From an uncultured Lachnospiraceae bacterium (lineage in GTDB: Bacteria > Bacillota_A > Clostridia > Lachnospirales > Lachnospiraceae): 7,395 bases of DNA. The notes below the pieces were generated by a model that was not told the origin of the DNA, searched no databases, and saw only the letters and a program-made list of their open reading frames with translations. Within the stretch, counting starts at the first letter, position 1; the number at the start of each line of letters is the position of its first letter. Shown here piece after piece: positions 6,283 through 7,395 of the stretch. The stretch is from positions 1-7,395 of the forward strand of contig CADBNA010000339.1 of NCBI GenBank assembly GCA_902795835.1. The letters run 5' to 3'. The translations under genes were made by a program, and so were the position numbers.

Positions 6283-6329
6283 TATTCCATAAGAGGCGCT
6301 TGTTACGGAAAGAAGAAAGGATACATTCG

Positions 6330-7220
6330 ATGAATACGGAATCGTTGAGGACTTTTATCACATTGACAGAAACGCTGAATTACAGAAAAGCGGCCCAGCA
6401 GTTGTTTTTAGCGCAGTCAACTGTCAGCGCGCGCATTCAGGATCTGGAAAATGAACTGGGTGAAAAGCTTTTTGTTTACAGCGGAAGATCGCTGCAGCTG
6501 ACAGAAGCCGGAACAGCGCTTCAGGACTATGCGCAAAAAATGATAAAGCTTGAAGCGGATATTCATAAAAACATCTGCGAAAAAAGGAAAAATGATCAAA
6601 CGCTTCGCCTTGGAATCAGCATTAGCATTCTAGATTGGAAGATACGGGATTTGATTCCAGCCTATATGGAAAAGAATCCGGATGTTGCGGTTGAAATCCA
6701 TTGCCGAAATTCAGGTTTGATGATGAACGACTTGCAGAATGATAATCTGGATCTCTGCATATCTTTTCTGGCAAATCGGGAAAAAGCTTATCATACACAG
6801 CTTCTAGCAAGTGAAACGCTTTTATTAGTTACCGGCAGGAAACCATTGTTTCCTGAGAAAGGCATGTCACGGGATGCGTTGTTGCGGCAGCCGCTCTTTA
6901 TGACGGATTACTTTAATGTGACTCAGGAGCTGGAATCCTGGTATGACGCCATGTTTCCCAAAAACTATGCCTTTAAGCTTAGAACGCCCTCAATATATGA
7001 GATGCTGTTCTATCTGAAGAAAATAGACGGATTTGCTTTTCTGCCAGAGGGCTTCGTAAAGAATGATTTGGAAACCCAAAGTCTGTATTCTGTTCCGATG
7101 CTTTTCTCAGCGCCGCCAAAGATCAATATGTATGTCGTGGTCAAACAGAGCAAGAAAAAGCTGCATAATGTTTCTTCCTTTCTGGACGCGTTGTCATCGG
7201 TTCAACAGGAAGAATCATGA
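6330..7220 (+). CDS. LysR-type transcriptional regulator
   Basis: This is a cytoplasmic DNA-binding regulator of 296 residues, normal for the LysR family. Residues 1-60 are the winged helix-turn-helix: SLRTFITLTETLNYRKAAQQ (5-24), recognition helix around QSTVSARIQDLENELG (29-44), then KLFVYSGRSLQLTEAG (46-61). A linker helix covers about 62-88. From about 92 (LRLGISISIL) to about 285 is the periplasmic-binding-protein-like effector domain with the DLCISFL and LLLVTGRKP strands. The start is ATG at 6330, with AAAGGA eight bases upstream and the classic MNTESLRTF opening; the in-frame GTG at 6273 lacks this. The gene is divergent from the importer operon, the usual layout for a LysR protein controlling its neighbour, so it may co-regulate the importer. 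The ligand is unknown. Its base composition is clearly more AT-rich than the operon. Confidence 0.92.
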   Translation: MNTESLRTFITLTETLNYRKAAQQLFLAQSTVSARIQDLENELGEKLFVYSGRSLQLTEAGTALQDYAQKMIKLEADIHKNICEKRKNDQTLRLGISISILDWKIRDLIPAYMEKNPDVAVEIHCRNSGLMMNDLQNDNLDLCISFLANREKAYHTQLLASETLLLVTGRKPLFPEKGMSRDALLRQPLFMTDYFNVTQELESWYDAMFPKNYAFKLRTPSIYEMLFYLKKIDGFAFLPEGFVKNDLETQSLYSVPMLFSAPPKINMYVVVKQSKKKLHNVSSFLDALSSVQQEES

Positions 7221-7240
7221 TGATCGCAATGATGCCGGCG

Positions 7241-7321
7241 ATTCCTGAATGATCCTTTCCCTGTTTTAATATTTATGAGCATAAATACCATGATAGAACG
7301 CAAAAACAGCTGATCAGGAAT
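7241..7321. repeat. Nested inverted repeats downstream of the LysR-type gene
   Basis: Three perfect complementary pairs are nested: ATTCCTGA (7241-7248) with TCAGGAAT (7314-7321), CTGTTTT (7261-7267) with AAAACAG (7303-7309), and TATTTAT (7270-7276) with ATAAATA (7281-7287) around a GAGC loop. Together they could fold into one irregular 81-base stem. There is no U-run, so this is not a standard terminator. It could be a 3' structure of the regulator mRNA, a small RNA, or a decayed small mobile element. No gene is visible in 7221-7395. Confidence 0.4.
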
Positions 7322-7395
7322 GCGTCGGACGGGAAAAAGTATTTGTATGATATCGTGAATATAAAAGAAAACACCCCCGTCACGATTAGCCTCAC

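Noticed and set aside
6273..6329. GTG start adding 19 residues to the LysR-type protein
   Set aside because: LysR proteins start right before the first helix, as the ATG at 6330 does. The region around the GTG overlaps the possible -10 box and has no good ribosome binding site.
7217..7252. Tiny frame starting in an ATGA overlap with the LysR stop
   Set aside because: It is only 11 codons long, Met-rich, and has no supporting ribosome binding site or conservation evidence.

Overview
The window looks like DNA from a Gram-positive anaerobe of the class Clostridia, perhaps Oscillospiraceae-like. The grounds are strong GGAGG-type ribosome binding sites, a lipoprotein with a long Ala/Pro/Thr linker, a TnpV-type transposon protein, and a cobalamin riboswitch ending in an intrinsic terminator. 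This is an inference from style; no marker gene is present.

Layout. (1) Positions 1-294, plus strand: the C-terminal part of a TnpV-family transposon protein, cut by the window edge. (2) Positions 407-5708, minus strand: one compact five-gene operon for an ABC importer of the peptide/nickel (Opp/Dpp/Nik) superfamily. Read in the direction of transcription the order is permease 1 (5708-4761), permease 2 (4764-3898), substrate-binding lipoprotein (3880-2225), ATPase 1 (2175-1399) and ATPase 2 (1360-407). Gaps are at most about 50 bases, and the two permease genes overlap. (3) Positions 5709-6329: a long non-coding leader and divergent control region. It holds a cobalamin riboswitch aptamer (about 5877-6083, minus strand), a strong rho-independent terminator (5791-5826, minus strand), a possible -10 box just upstream of the aptamer, and two dyads that could be operators. 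(4) Positions 6330-7220, plus strand: a LysR-type regulator divergent from the operon. (5) Positions 7221-7395: non-coding, with nested inverted repeats but no gene.

How it fits together. When cobalamin is plentiful the aptamer should favour the terminator and switch off the importer; when it is scarce, transcription should run on into the five genes. Several subunit motifs resemble NikB/NikC/NikD/NikE more than Opp/Dpp. Together with the riboswitch this suggests an importer for cobalt, a cobalt (or nickel) chelate, or a corrinoid rather than for peptides. The substrate is inferred, not shown. The divergent LysR-type regulator and the dyads upstream of the riboswitch suggest a second layer of control at initiation.

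Two start choices matter. The first permease begins at 5708, not at the far upstream in-frame start near 6134, which would translate straight through the riboswitch. The LysR gene begins at 6330, not at the GTG at 6273.
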